From Shewanella sp. MBTL60-112-B2 (GTDB lineage: Bacteria; Pseudomonadota; Gammaproteobacteria; Enterobacterales; Shewanellaceae), in contig NZ_BPFA01000006.1 in assembly GCF_019655055.1 (NCBI RefSeq), positions 62,001 through 126,000 on the forward strand: a stretch of DNA of 64,000 nucleotides. Reading direction: 5' to 3'. The number at the start of each line of letters is the position of its first letter. Within the stretch, counting starts at the first letter, position 1. Of this stretch, positions 17,872-27,109 are shown one piece after another. Under the pieces are notes generated by a model. That model was given only the letters and a program-made list of their open reading frames with translations. It did not search any database and was not told where the DNA came from. A program made the translations under genes and the position numbers.

Positions 17872-18840
17872 ATGACTGCGGCTAAACATATTGAACTAAC
17901 AACAGCTGCTAAATGTCTATTTATACTTTTTGACTCGTTTAAAGTGAGTGGCACTTTGAAAAGAAATATTTCAGATCTTAACCAAATCAAACTGTTACTG
18001 GATTTAGTTCATACAAAAAACATGAGCCGCACCGCACAGCGTCTAGGTAAAACGACCAGCGCTATATCTAAAAACTTACAGCGATTACGTGAGGAGCTTT
18101 GCGATCCGCTTTTTATCAGACAGTCATCAGGTCTGGAGCCGACGACATACGCTTTAACGCTTGCCGCCAAATTGACAAAGATTCAAAAGGATATAGACGC
18201 AGCCTTCGATTCTGAATCATTCGAGCCTAGGCTATTTAAAGGTAAAATAACTTTAGCCGCGAATGCGGCGTTAATACACCAGTATCAGGGCGAACTACTG
18301 TTAGCGTTAACAGAGCAAGCGCCGCTGGCCAATATTGAAATAGTTCAATGGCAAGAGGATAGTTACCAGAGAATACTCGATGGCAGTATCAATGCTGGGC
18401 TACATTTTTTGAATGAGAATTGCACTCAATCTATTATGCAGTATGTTTTCCAACGGCATGAGATTGTGTTAGTAGCACGTGCCAAGCACAGTGCATCAAG
18501 TGTAACAGAGGCATTATCCAGCCCTTTAGCAGTGCTTAAAATCCATGGTTGGAACACTGACACAGTTCGCTTTTCTCGCTACCTCTATCAGAAGGGGATT
18601 GAGCATAATGTTCGTTTGCAGTGCGAAGATTTTCCTAGCTTATTATCATGCCTCGAGCGCAGTAATTTTGTCTCTCCTTTACCGAGCTTCCTATGCTCAG
18701 ACGGCTTAAAAGCGCTTCCCTTGGACGAGCCGGGTAATGAGATAAGCTCAGTGGTATGTATTCCCTCTACCCATAGAAACGAGCCATTGTATCAATGGCT
18801 CGTTGGACTCATAAAATCACTTATTCCCGTAAAGTCATGA
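17872..18840 (+). CDS. LysR-family transcriptional regulator
   Basis: A 322-residue regulator, divergent from the TDT transporter. The helix-turn-helix is LNQIKLLLDLVHTKNMSRTAQRLGKTTSAISKNLQRLREEL starting near residue 36, followed by the linker GLEPTTYALTLAAKL. The usual LysR N-terminus begins just before LNQIK, so the real start may be the TTG at 17956 and the first ~28 residues (rich in Ala/Thr) may not be translated. The effector domain from about residue 120 is divergent. It ends 16 bp before the stop of the convergent microprotein ORF. Confidence 0.83.
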   Translation: MTAAKHIELTTAAKCLFILFDSFKVSGTLKRNISDLNQIKLLLDLVHTKNMSRTAQRLGKTTSAISKNLQRLREELCDPLFIRQSSGLEPTTYALTLAAKLTKIQKDIDAAFDSESFEPRLFKGKITLAANAALIHQYQGELLLALTEQAPLANIEIVQWQEDSYQRILDGSINAGLHFLNENCTQSIMQYVFQRHEIVLVARAKHSASSVTEALSSPLAVLKIHGWNTDTVRFSRYLYQKGIEHNVRLQCEDFPSLLSCLERSNFVSPLPSFLCSDGLKALPLDEPGNEISSVVCIPSTHRNEPLYQWLVGLIKSLIPVKS

Positions 18841-18856
18841 ATATAGAAAAGTTAGC

Positions 18857-18928
18857 TTATTGCCTAACAAGTTTATTAGCGATAAACGCCGCCGCGATAG
18901 CTACAAAAATGACAGAGAAATAGATCAT
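18857..18928 (-). CDS. 23-residue single-helix membrane microprotein coupled to CydA-like gene
   Basis: The ATG overlaps the stop codon of the CydA-like gene (ATGA, 4 bp), the classic arrangement for translational coupling. The upstream GGAG, inside the end of cydA, is correctly placed as its ribosome site. The product starts MIYFSVIFVA, has one hydrophobic helix (about residues 2-18) and a basic tail ending NKLVRQ. By position and topology it resembles CydX, CydS and similar tiny subunits that follow cydAB in cytochrome bd operons, but there is no cydB here. A weak GTTAG / CTAAC hairpin followed by TTTTC comes after the stop. Too short for normal gene prediction; expression is not proven. 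Confidence 0.6.
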   Translation of the reverse strand: MIYFSVIFVAIAAAFIANKLVRQ

Positions 18929-20577
18929 AGTGACTCCGGTTTTATGCTTGTTGATGTAGCTGTAGATGCTGCTTTTGAAGACTCAACGTCTAAAGCTGCC
19001 GACTCAAAATTCTCTTCCTGTAAGCAGACTTCTTGAGCTGAAATTGCAGGCTTAGGACCTTGCTTTATCCAGCGAGCCAATATAGCTGCCAAGACCAGAA
19101 ACAGAGCGGCATAGCTCACCAGTAAGGTCGGGATTTGAAACCCATGGGTTTGCCCTGTTGCAAACGAACCCGCGCCCTGTAATGTTGGCATTACTCCGTA
19201 AACTACCCAAGGTTGACGTCCATATTCTGACAATAACCAGCCCGATAAATAAGCGATGAATGGGAGCGGCAGGGCATAGGTGCTAAGCTTAAGTAATCTA
19301 GTGCTAACACTGTTAATTCTTCCTTTTAAGGCTAGATAAATCCAGTAACTACTCAGTAGTAAAATGAATATTCCAGAGCCGACCATCACACGGAAACTAA
19401 AAAATAGTACGCTCACATTGTTAACCGTATCATCGGCCGCAAGGCGGATCTGCTCTTCGGTGACATCGATTAATTCTGGATTGTATTTGCGAACTAGTTC
19501 GGCATAGCCAAGATCATGCTGGTGGGCTTGTATAAGCTCTCTATCGGCCTGTTTGTTTACCGAAGAAGAGTAAGCAGCAATGGCTTGGTGGGCTAATAAA
19601 CCGCTGCGAATACGCTGCATATTTTCAGCTCTTAGCTGCTTGATCCCTTTCACTTCTGTTTCATCTGTCCCCGACAGCATCCAGCCAAGTACTTTAGGAA
19701 TTTTAATCTCGAAGTGATTTCTCTCTGCCTGCTGATCCGGTAGTGCAAATAACACTAGATCTGCACCATCTTGCTCTGTCTCCCATAAGGCTTCGAGTTG
19801 CGCTAACTTCATCGGCTGCGCCTGATGAACGTCGCGGCCGTGAATATCTCCGCTAAACATAGCAAATAATGAGAAACATAAGCCGATACTGGCACCTACC
19901 ACTACCCCAGCTTGGCCAAAGGCTTGCTGTCTATTTTTTTGCAGGTAATAGCAAGACAAAGAGATAAGTGTCACACCGCCGATTAAGAAGGCACCGGTAA
20001 ACATATGGGCAAAGCGTGTACTTGCCATAGGTGTGTTAACTATCTCAAGTAGCGAGCTTGCCTGATACGTCATGGTGTTGATATCAAACTGCATTGCTGA
20101 GCTTGGATCATGCATCCAGCCATTGAGGACGATGACAGGTAGCTCGGTATAGGCACAGATAAAGGGGAGTAACCAAGTGATAAACAGGTGAAGCTTAGGA
20201 GGAAGGTGTCGCCAACCGACATAGAACAGGGTCACAGCGGTAAGCCAGATTAGCATGCCGGTAGACACTATAGTGCCAAGCAGTCCGACATATTCACTGA
20301 ACACTGTGTTGATAAAGAGATCGAGCTTCTGCCAGTCTTCTGGCATAGGCGGGGTGAGTATTCCGGTGATAATGAGTATGAAGACAATTGGTAAGCATAG
20401 CTTGCCAATAAATTGGGCTGCCGATTTATATTCAGCATTTGATTTGGTGACGTATAAGGTTTCAAAAATTGCCGTGACTAGCATCAGGCCGATAAACAGA
20501 GGCACAAAAATTTGATGCACCATCATACTGAGCGCAAATTCGAGTCTGGCGCTATCGGTTAAAGCGTGTTCAATCAT
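18925..20577 (-). CDS. Divergent CydA-like cytochrome bd subunit I, without CydB
   Basis: A 550-residue membrane protein of the cytochrome bd quinol oxidase subunit I family. The haem ligands equivalent to E. coli H19 (MMVHQIFVPL, H21), H186 (RFAHMFTGAF), M393 (FSFRVMVGSG) and E445 (GWLLSEYGRQPW) are all present, as is the Q-loop KLAQLEALWET. However, the segment equivalent to E. coli 90-110 reads GLLGTIVSTGMLIWLTAV: the conserved Glu99 and Glu107 are missing, and the E. coli MEFQFG motif is replaced by TPPMPEDW. A 45-residue hydrophilic C-terminal tail is added. No cydB lies on either side; a tiny membrane ORF overlaps its stop. It may be a membrane haem protein with altered oxygen or proton chemistry, or it may pair with a CydB encoded elsewhere. 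Confidence 0.85.
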   Translation of the reverse strand: MIEHALTDSARLEFALSMMVHQIFVPLFIGLMLVTAIFETLYVTKSNAEYKSAAQFIGKLCLPIVFILIITGILTPPMPEDWQKLDLFINTVFSEYVGLLGTIVSTGMLIWLTAVTLFYVGWRHLPPKLHLFITWLLPFICAYTELPVIVLNGWMHDPSSAMQFDINTMTYQASSLLEIVNTPMASTRFAHMFTGAFLIGGVTLISLSCYYLQKNRQQAFGQAGVVVGASIGLCFSLFAMFSGDIHGRDVHQAQPMKLAQLEALWETEQDGADLVLFALPDQQAERNHFEIKIPKVLGWMLSGTDETEVKGIKQLRAENMQRIRSGLLAHQAIAAYSSSVNKQADRELIQAHQHDLGYAELVRKYNPELIDVTEEQIRLAADDTVNNVSVLFFSFRVMVGSGIFILLLSSYWIYLALKGRINSVSTRLLKLSTYALPLPFIAYLSGWLLSEYGRQPWVVYGVMPTLQGAGSFATGQTHGFQIPTLLVSYAALFLVLAAILARWIKQGPKPAISAQEVCLQEENFESAALDVESSKAASTATSTSIKPESL

Positions 20578-20731
20578 GAGTATTTACCTATCCATATAGT
20601 TGGCTAGACCATATCAGGATTGGCTTTCCTATAAGTTGAATCTGTTTTTCCTACGGGGATAGCTAGCGGAGAAATCAATGAGTCTGAAGTTGATTCGTTT
20701 ACTTTAGGAACACATTGTCATGATGAGGGGT

Positions 20732-20767
20732 AAAATAAAAAATCGGCCACGTTAGCAGTGACCGATT
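20732..20767 (-). terminator. Terminator of the DUF885 gene
   Basis: On the minus strand AATCGGTCAC pairs with GTGGCCGATT (one mismatch) and is followed by TTTTTATTTTA, 35 bp after the stop. Confidence 0.75.
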
Positions 20768-20801
20768 TGTGGTTTCATTAAGGCCTAAGGTTCGGACTTA
20801 T

Positions 20802-22697
20802 TTAACTGTTTTGCTCAATCCATAGGTCGATTTCGCTTTCTAGTACATCTAATGGTACCGGGCCATTTTTCAGCACTATGGTATGAAAATCGCGAATATC
20901 AAATTTATCGCCCAGGGCTTGCTGAGCCTTATCTCTAAGCGCTAATAACTTAAGCATGCCCACTTTATAAGCGGTGGCTTGTGATGGCATCACCACATGA
21001 CGCTCAACCATCTTTATGGCATCAGACTTAGCATTTGGCGTATTCGTGACGTAGTACTCGATAGATTCTTCACGAGTCCACTTCTTGGCATGAATACCGG
21101 TATCGACCACTAAGCGACATGCACGCCACAGCTCCATGGCTAAGCGACCAAAGTCTGAATACGGATCAGAATACATGCCCATCTCTTTCGGGAAGTATTC
21201 GCTATATAGCCCCCAACCTTCAATGTAGGCAGTGTAACCGCCGAACTTACGAAACTTAGGTACAGCCTCAAGCTCCTGAGCAATCGCTATCTGCATATGG
21301 TGCCCCGGTGTGCCTTCATGGTAAGCCAGAGCTTCCATTTGATACTTTGGCATCGCCTTCATGTCATACAGGTTAGCGTAGTAAGTGCCTGGGCGGCTGC
21401 CATCGGGAGAAGGGTTACTATAAAATGCTTTACCGGCAGACTTTTCCCTAAAGGCCTCGACCTGTTTTACTATCATTGGCGCCTTAGGTTTAACCTTAAA
21501 CACCTCGTCTAGGCGGCCACTCATGGTGTCGATAAGTGCAGTGGCTTCAGTTAAGTATGCTTGGCGTCCTTTATCGTCATTGGCATAGTAAAACTGCTCA
21601 TCATCACGCATAAACTTAAAGAACTCAGCGAGTGAGCCTTCGAAGTTAACCTTTTTCATAATGGCGCGCATCTCACTGTGAATTCGGGCAACTTCCGATA
21701 AGCCAAGTTCATGGATTTCATTGGCACTCATATCGGTTGTCGTCGTGCGCGCCAGAGCGTTGTTGTAGTAAGTGTCACCTTGAGGGAACTTCCAGGCGCC
21801 ATCACGGGTATCGGCTTTAGTTTCAAGCTTAGTCATATAGGCAATTAGCTTGTCATAAGCCGGTTTTACATTGTTAATTAATGCTGTTTTGGCTTCTCTA
21901 AGTAAGCTCTCTTTGTCGCTATCGCTTATTTCAAGTTTGGATACTTTACGTTTAAAGTCGCTCCATAGTGCACTGTCGTCACTGTTTGGACTTGTGCTAA
22001 ATGGCGCGCCAGCCACGATGTTCTTGCTGTCGTTTATCACGTAAGGAAACACGAATTTAGGCGCGATAATCCCTTTGCTTGCACGCACTTCTAAGGCTGT
22101 TTGTAGCTGAGATAAACGCTTAGGCACGCCTTGTAAGCGGCTTATATAAGCTTTGGCATCTTCGACACTGCCAATTTGGTGCTGATTAATTAGAAACGAG
22201 GCTATTTGCGAATGGCCGCCATACATTTGGTTAACTGGGTAGCTATGGTATCGCCATTTATCATCTTTAATGGCTTGCTCAAGCTTTTGCGTTAGTAGTT
22301 GGTAGCTAAGTAGAGTCTGCCTATCCAGCTTACTCGAATTGATTGTTTGAAGTTGAGCCAAATGTTTTTTGTCACGGGCAAGGGCGGCATCATCAGCGTC
22401 ATCACCCATTTCATCCCATTTATCGTAATCGGTTTTAATGCCAAGGTGGGTTTGGGAGATAGGGCTTGCCATGACATTTTCCATGAAAATGCTTTCGAAT
22501 AAGGCATTGGCTTTTTCTGACTCAGTCTCAGCCTTATGGACAACGGGCTCACTTGGACTCGATAGTGAAGCAGAAGCAGAAGCAGAAGCAGAAGCAGGGG
22601 CAGGGGCGGCAACGGCGGAGGCGCCAATCATAGTGCTGGCGCTGAGCCCAAATGAGAGCGAGAGGGCTATAAGGCTAACTTTTGTTTTTATAGGCAT
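20802..22697 (-). CDS. DUF885 family exported metallopeptidase-like protein
   Basis: A 631-residue protein with an N-terminal signal sequence (ALSLSFGLSASTMIGASAVAA) followed by a low-complexity Ala/Ser linker. The DUF885 core shows LAYHEGTPGHHMQIAIAQE, an HExxxxHH zinc-site signature, and GGYTAYIEGWGLYSEYFPKEMG downstream, with a second conserved Glu. PQGDTYYNNALARTTTTDMSANEIHELG is also characteristic. Family members are thought to be zinc-dependent peptidases of the cell envelope; substrate unknown. It is a single-gene unit with its own terminator. Confidence 0.85.
   Translation of the reverse strand: MPIKTKVSLIALSLSFGLSASTMIGASAVAAPAPASASASASASLSSPSEPVVHKAETESEKANALFESIFMENVMASPISQTHLGIKTDYDKWDEMGDDADDAALARDKKHLAQLQTINSSKLDRQTLLSYQLLTQKLEQAIKDDKWRYHSYPVNQMYGGHSQIASFLINQHQIGSVEDAKAYISRLQGVPKRLSQLQTALEVRASKGIIAPKFVFPYVINDSKNIVAGAPFSTSPNSDDSALWSDFKRKVSKLEISDSDKESLLREAKTALINNVKPAYDKLIAYMTKLETKADTRDGAWKFPQGDTYYNNALARTTTTDMSANEIHELGLSEVARIHSEMRAIMKKVNFEGSLAEFFKFMRDDEQFYYANDDKGRQAYLTEATALIDTMSGRLDEVFKVKPKAPMIVKQVEAFREKSAGKAFYSNPSPDGSRPGTYYANLYDMKAMPKYQMEALAYHEGTPGHHMQIAIAQELEAVPKFRKFGGYTAYIEGWGLYSEYFPKEMGMYSDPYSDFGRLAMELWRACRLVVDTGIHAKKWTREESIEYYVTNTPNAKSDAIKMVERHVVMPSQATAYKVGMLKLLALRDKAQQALGDKFDIRDFHTIVLKNGPVPLDVLESEIDLWIEQNS
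22567..22608. repeat. GAAGCA hexamer repeat in DUF885 gene
   Basis: GAAGCA is repeated five times, then GGGGCA and GGGGCG. On the coding strand it encodes Ala-Ser repeats right after the signal peptide. Slippage would alter linker length but not the frame. Confidence 0.85.
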
Positions 22698-22852
22698 TTT
22701 TAGGCTTCCTTAGAATTATGATTGTTATCCTAAAGAAGCCGGCGGTTAATTTTTTGATCTAAGTGTTAGCAAATATTTCTAAATAAATAGATGGTATGAT
22801 GTTAATCAATCAATTCAATTGCTTAATCAGCATTAGCAAATAGTTATGCTGA

Positions 22853-23989
22853 CTATAGGAATTGTGACAGCAGCTCATTGACGAACATGTGGCCTTTGCT
22901 AGTCAGCTGCCAGTGTTCATCCGATTCAGTCATTAAGCCTTTAGCACAGCCTTGCTTAACTCCGTCACTAATGGTGTCTCTACTTAGGCCTGTTCGCTGC
23001 TCAAATTCCAGCTTAGGAATGGGGCTCATTAGGCGCAAGCGGTTCATCAGATACTCTAAGGCTCTGTCTTCCTCTACCACCTCTGTAGTTTCATAGGTGT
23101 AGTTATCCGCCGCTAAATAGCCTTTAGGGTGTTTAATCTTGACGGTACGGACAATTTTATTGTCATCAAGTTGGGTTATTTTGCCATGAGCGCCACAACC
23201 TATCCCTAAGTAGTCACCAAACTGCCAATAGTTAAGGTTATGTCGGCACTGAAAACCTTCTTTGGCATACGCCGAGATCTCATACTGCTGGTAACCCAGT
23301 GCAGCTAAACGCTTTTGCCCTTGCTCGTAGATCTGCCAGAGGTTTTCATCATCAGGAAGCTGTGGCGGCTTTGAGTGAAACAGAGTATTAGGCTCAATAG
23401 TTAGCTGATACCAAGACAGGTGAGGCGGAGCAAGCTCTGCGGCGGTCTCAATGTCGCTAAGGGCTTCATCAAAACTTTGGTTTGGCAGGCCGTGCATCAA
23501 GTCTAAGTTAAAGCTCTGGTAGCCAGAGGTTTTAGCCTTTTGAGCGGCAATATGAGCTTCATCTTTATTGTGAATACGCCCGAGTAGGTTGAGCTTATCA
23601 CTTGAGAAACTCTGAACTCCGATTGAAAGACGGGTCACACCCGCCAGGCAATAGGCCTCGAAATCATCATGCTCTAGAGTGCCAGGGTTGGCCTCCATGG
23701 TGATTTCGATATTGTCGCTAAAGGGAATAAGTTTATCGACTTCAGCTAATAAGCGGCCAATCTGCGCTGCATCGAACAGAGAAGGTGTACCGCCACCGAT
23801 AAAAATCGTATGTAAACGTCTACCTTGCACATAAGCGAGATCTTGCTTGAGATCTTTTATCAGTGCATCGACATATTCTGTTTGCGGCAATTCACCATGT
23901 TGGCCATGGGAATTGAAGTCACAATAAGGGCACTTTTGGACGCACCAAGGAATATGAATATAAAGGCTTAACGGTGGCATGGTTAGCAT
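22853..23989 (-). CDS. hemW: HemW-like radical SAM protein
   Basis: A 378-residue radical-SAM protein of the HemN/HemW group. The 4Fe-4S motif CVQKCPYCDF (C-x3-C-x2-C, residues 16-23) is followed by FIGGGTPSLF and EANPGTLE. The length and the lack of the extra N-terminal Cys motif point to HemW, a haem chaperone/transfer protein, rather than coproporphyrinogen dehydrogenase HemN. The start overlaps the rdgB stop by one base (TAATG); a second ATG lies three codons in (MPPLSLYIHIPWC). It is the last gene of the yggS-to-hemW cluster. Confidence 0.92.
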   Translation of the reverse strand: MLTMPPLSLYIHIPWCVQKCPYCDFNSHGQHGELPQTEYVDALIKDLKQDLAYVQGRRLHTIFIGGGTPSLFDAAQIGRLLAEVDKLIPFSDNIEITMEANPGTLEHDDFEAYCLAGVTRLSIGVQSFSSDKLNLLGRIHNKDEAHIAAQKAKTSGYQSFNLDLMHGLPNQSFDEALSDIETAAELAPPHLSWYQLTIEPNTLFHSKPPQLPDDENLWQIYEQGQKRLAALGYQQYEISAYAKEGFQCRHNLNYWQFGDYLGIGCGAHGKITQLDDNKIVRTVKIKHPKGYLAADNYTYETTEVVEEDRALEYLMNRLRLMSPIPKLEFEQRTGLSRDTISDGVKQGCAKGLMTESDEHWQLTSKGHMFVNELLSQFL

Positions 23990-24588
23990 TAGTTAAAGAT
24001 ACCTTGTTGCTTCATAGCTTCGATTAACATTACCAACGCCTTGCCGCGATGGCTTAGCTTATTCTTCTCATCACTGCTTAACTCGGCTGCTGCGCATTCG
24101 TGCTCTGCAGGGATAAAAATAGGGTCGTAACCGTGGCCATTGTCGCCTTGCGCTGCAAAACCAATAGTGCCTTCCCATGACGCTTGGCAGATGATTGGAG
24201 TTGGATCTTTAGCATGACGCATATAAACCAATACACATTGAAAACGAGCACTACGCTCAGCTTGGCCTTCAAGTGCTGTTAAAAGTTTAGTGTAGTTCTG
24301 CTCATCTTTAGCACCTTCGCCGGCATAACGCGCCGAGTAAATGCCAGGCGCGCCTTGCAAGAAGTCAACTTCTAGGCCTGAGTCATCGGCAATGGCTGCA
24401 TGGCCAGTAACTTCAGCTGCATTTCTCGCTTTAATAATGGCATTTTCAACAAATGTGGTGCCTGTTTCTGGTACTTCAGCTACGTTCAATTCGCTTTGAG
24501 CCAAAATCTCAACGCCGTAATCGGCCATCAATTCAGAAAATTCTTTGAGTTTACCTTTGTTGCCGCTAGCAAGGACGATTTGATTCAT
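23989..24588 (-). CDS. rdgB: XTP/dITP pyrophosphatase (non-canonical purine NTPase)
   Basis: Hydrolyses dITP, dXTP and related deaminated nucleotides to keep them out of DNA. The 199-residue protein shows the family N-terminus VLASGNKGKLKEFSEL, TFVENAIIKARNAAEVTG, ADDSGLEVDFLQGAPGIYSARYAGEG and the C-terminal SHRGKAL. It is upstream of and overlaps hemW, the usual gammaproteobacterial order. Confidence 0.96.
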   Translation of the reverse strand: MNQIVLASGNKGKLKEFSELMADYGVEILAQSELNVAEVPETGTTFVENAIIKARNAAEVTGHAAIADDSGLEVDFLQGAPGIYSARYAGEGAKDEQNYTKLLTALEGQAERSARFQCVLVYMRHAKDPTPIICQASWEGTIGFAAQGDNGHGYDPIFIPAEHECAAAELSSDEKNKLSHRGKALVMLIEAMKQQGIFN

Positions 24589-24666
24589 GGGATGCCTGTA
24601 GATGAGTCAGAAAATTATGGCGGCAATAATAGCCGAGATACGGGGTTTTCGATAGAGTTAACGTCA

Positions 24667-24692
24667 CAAAAAAATAGGGGCGCTAGGCCCCT
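24667..24692 (-). terminator. Terminator after DUF4426 gene
   Basis: AGGGGC / GCCCCT with a 5-nt loop; on the minus strand it is followed by TATTTTTTTG. It separates DUF4426 from rdgB. Confidence 0.8.
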
Positions 24693-24714
24693 GTATGTTC
24701 GATTTTACTTAAGA

Positions 24715-25149
24715 TTATTCGACGTAGAACTTCTGTTTAAACTTAAGTGTGGTGTTGAGCTTTTTACCGTATTTAACTGCGATTTTAAAGTTGATCTCTT
24801 GATCGTCACGGTAAGGGACTTCGGCGATATAATAGATTGAGTCACCTTCACGAATTTCTCTAAACTTTAAGTCGATTCTGGCATCGAGTAAATTATTGGC
24901 AACGCCTGAAATTTCCACCGGTACGGCAGGATTTCCCTTAACGCTAGTATCGAGCACGGCGATATTAATTATACCCGTGTAGCTACTACGCTTGATGCCA
25001 TAAGACTTGGCAATACTTGGGGTTAAAAAGGTGCTGCTAAGGGCAACATAGTGGATATCGTAGTTACCCACTTTTTCTTTCTGTTCGGCAAATGCGTTGC
25101 TGCTTAGGCAAAAACAGAGCATTAGCATCATGGTTAAAGAACGGACCAT
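24715..25149 (-). CDS. DUF4426 exported protein
   Basis: A 144-residue protein with a signal peptide (MVRSLTMMLMLCFCLSSNAFA). The mature part begins KVGNYDIHYVALSSTFLTPSIAKSYGI, the DUF4426 signature, and is otherwise beta-rich. The function is unknown. It is consistently found between yggU/yggT and rdgB in gammaproteobacteria, as here, which supports the call; co-transcription with yggU is possible (83-bp gap). Confidence 0.88.
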   Translation of the reverse strand: MVRSLTMMLMLCFCLSSNAFAEQKEKVGNYDIHYVALSSTFLTPSIAKSYGIKRSSYTGIINIAVLDTSVKGNPAVPVEISGVANNLLDARIDLKFREIREGDSIYYIAEVPYRDDQEINFKIAVKYGKKLNTTLKFKQKFYVE

Positions 25150-25232
25150 ATTCGTTTTCCTTAGGAAGATATCTTGTTAACAGTATAGAACTTAGTTGAG
25201 CTTAACGCCTTAAACTTCTTATAACTATAAGG

Positions 25233-25520
25233 TTACAAAAGGTTTTGTACTTCATCGGGGATCAACTTAGGAGCCGTGACTCTAACTTGCTTGTGGCGTC
25301 CCATCTGTCCTTTGGTAATTTCGATGTCCCCTTTAGGGACTTTAAAGGCTTTCGATAGGTACTTAGTCAGATGGGCGTTGGCCTTACCGTCTACGGGGGG
25401 GGCTGTAATGGCTATTTTTATCTCTTCGCCATGTAGGCCAACTATTTGGTCGCGACTGGCTTTAGGCTGAATATAGAGTTGAAGCAGCAGGTCGCCCTGC
25501 TGCATTATCGCCGGATTCAC
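25233..25520 (-). CDS. yggU: YggU family protein (DUF167)
   Basis: A 95-residue protein of the DUF167/UPF0235 family: [41 protein letters not shown] and [12 protein letters not shown] are diagnostic. The function is unknown. The longest start is a GTG overlapping the yggT stop (TAGTG); an in-frame ATG five codons in (25505) is an alternative. Confidence 0.93.
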   Translation of the reverse strand: MNPAIMQQGDLLLQLYIQPKASRDQIVGLHGEEIKIAITAPPVDGKANAHLTKYLSKAFKVPKGDIEITKGQMGRHKQVRVTAPKLIPDEVQNLL

Positions 25521-26068
25521 TATACGTTAGCCCAGAATGGGATGTATTGCGCTAGCAAGATATTAACGAAGTTAAGAATAATCATCATCACTAGCAGTGA
25601 TAAGTCTAGTCCGCCCATTGGTGGCAAAATACGGCGGATTGGCGCAAGTAACGGCTCAGTTAACTGGCCCATGACCATTTCGATTGGGTTACTACCTTGG
25701 CTTACCCAGCTTAAAATCGCACGCAGGATCAGCATCCAGAATAGCAATACGCCAGCTTCTTTAATCACAGAGACTAAAGAGACAAGTAGTAAGGTAGGTA
25801 CATCAATTGCTGCACCAGCCATCAGACTTAAGATAACAAACTTAAGCACCACAACCGATATCGCCAGTACAAAAGAGGCGGTATCAAAGCTACCAAATGA
25901 GGGTAATACTCGGCGCATAGGACCCACAATTGGGTGAGTGGCCTTAACAATAAACTGACTGAAAGGGTTATAAAAATCGGCTCTAGCGAGTTGTAGCCAG
26001 ATCCGTAACACCACGACCATCAGGTATAGATCGAATACCGTACTTACTAGAAAACTAAATGCATTCAT
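25520..26068 (-). CDS. yggT: YggT family inner membrane protein
   Basis: A 182-residue membrane protein with two YGGT repeats. Each repeat carries the pattern LR.WLQL / [23 protein letters not shown] (first) and [36 protein letters not shown] (second). YggT proteins have been linked to osmotic tolerance and cell-division positioning, but the role here is inferred. It lies between proC (35 bp upstream) and yggU (overlapping). Confidence 0.93.
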   Translation of the reverse strand: MNAFSFLVSTVFDLYLMVVVLRIWLQLARADFYNPFSQFIVKATHPIVGPMRRVLPSFGSFDTASFVLAISVVVLKFVILSLMAGAAIDVPTLLLVSLVSVIKEAGVLLFWMLILRAILSWVSQGSNPIEMVMGQLTEPLLAPIRRILPPMGGLDLSLLVMMIILNFVNILLAQYIPFWANV

Positions 26069-26103
26069 TTATTTACTCTACTTGTTCAAGTTAAATTTAA
26101 AAA

Positions 26104-26922
26104 CTAGTACTGCTTAGCCATCTCTTCGGCGCGGGCGATACAGTTATTCATTGCATTATCGACCAGACCTCTTAAATCACCTTTTTCAAACGTCTCAACC
26201 GCCTGCGCCGTTGTGCCGCCTTTTGATGTTACGTTCGCTCTAAGCTGAGCAAGGCTCACATCTGGGTTTTGCTTGACCATCAAGGCCGCACCTAGTGCAG
26301 CTTGCTGTGCCATCTCTCTCGCGGTGACTTCAGACATACCGCCTTTGATTGCACTTTCTACCATAGATTCTAAAAATAGGAAGAAATAGGCCGGAGAGCT
26401 ACCCGCCAGTGCGATCACTTGGTTTAACTCATCTTCCTTACTGACCCAGACGATTTCACCGCCAGTTGCCATTAAGGTTTCGCAAATGGCTTTTTGCTCA
26501 GCCGATATGTCATCGCCCGCATAAAGCCCTGTTAAGCCTACACCTATTTGGGTGGGAGTATTAGGCATAGTGCGTATTAGTTTGATCTCTTGCTTGAAAT
26601 AATCGCTATAACGCTTGGCTGTTACGCCAGCGGCTATGGTGATGATAAGTTTTTTAGAAAGATCCAGACCGCTTAGCTCTTCGCCGACGACTTGCATCAG
26701 GTGTGGCTTTACGCCGAGTACGATAACATCGGCCGCTTGCGCCGCATCTAGGTTGTTATTCGATACTTTAATACCGAAGTCTTCTACCATGGCATCAAGC
26801 TTAGGTTGGCTAGGGTTGGTGGCTTCGATTAGCTCTGAGGGATAGCCGCTTTTGACTAAGCCACTAACGATACTGCGGGTCATATTGCCTGCGCCAATAA
26901 AGCATACTTTCTTTTGTGTCAT
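26104..26922 (-). CDS. proC: Pyrroline-5-carboxylate reductase
   Basis: The last step of proline synthesis. The 272-residue protein has the Rossmann motif VCFIGAGNMTRSIVSGL, the RTMPNTPTQIGVGLTGLYAG segment and the C-terminal signature VTSKGGTTAQAVETFEKGDLRGLVDNAM. It is in the conserved yggS-proC-yggT cluster, with 187 bp from yggS. Confidence 0.97.
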   Translation of the reverse strand: MTQKKVCFIGAGNMTRSIVSGLVKSGYPSELIEATNPSQPKLDAMVEDFGIKVSNNNLDAAQAADVIVLGVKPHLMQVVGEELSGLDLSKKLIITIAAGVTAKRYSDYFKQEIKLIRTMPNTPTQIGVGLTGLYAGDDISAEQKAICETLMATGGEIVWVSKEDELNQVIALAGSSPAYFFLFLESMVESAIKGGMSEVTAREMAQQAALGAALMVKQNPDVSLAQLRANVTSKGGTTAQAVETFEKGDLRGLVDNAMNNCIARAEEMAKQY

Positions 26923-27109
26923 GAAGATCTCTTTTTGTTTTAGTTAGCTGCGCCGAACATCTTTTGCACTTGCAGGGCTAAAGATTATTTAACTAAGTGC
27001 TATTTCAGTAAGCGCTATTTTACCTATTAATATCAGGCGGAGTAAGAGTAATACAGGTTTTATGCTATTAAACTATTTTCATATTGATACTCAATCCGCC
27101 TGATGACCT

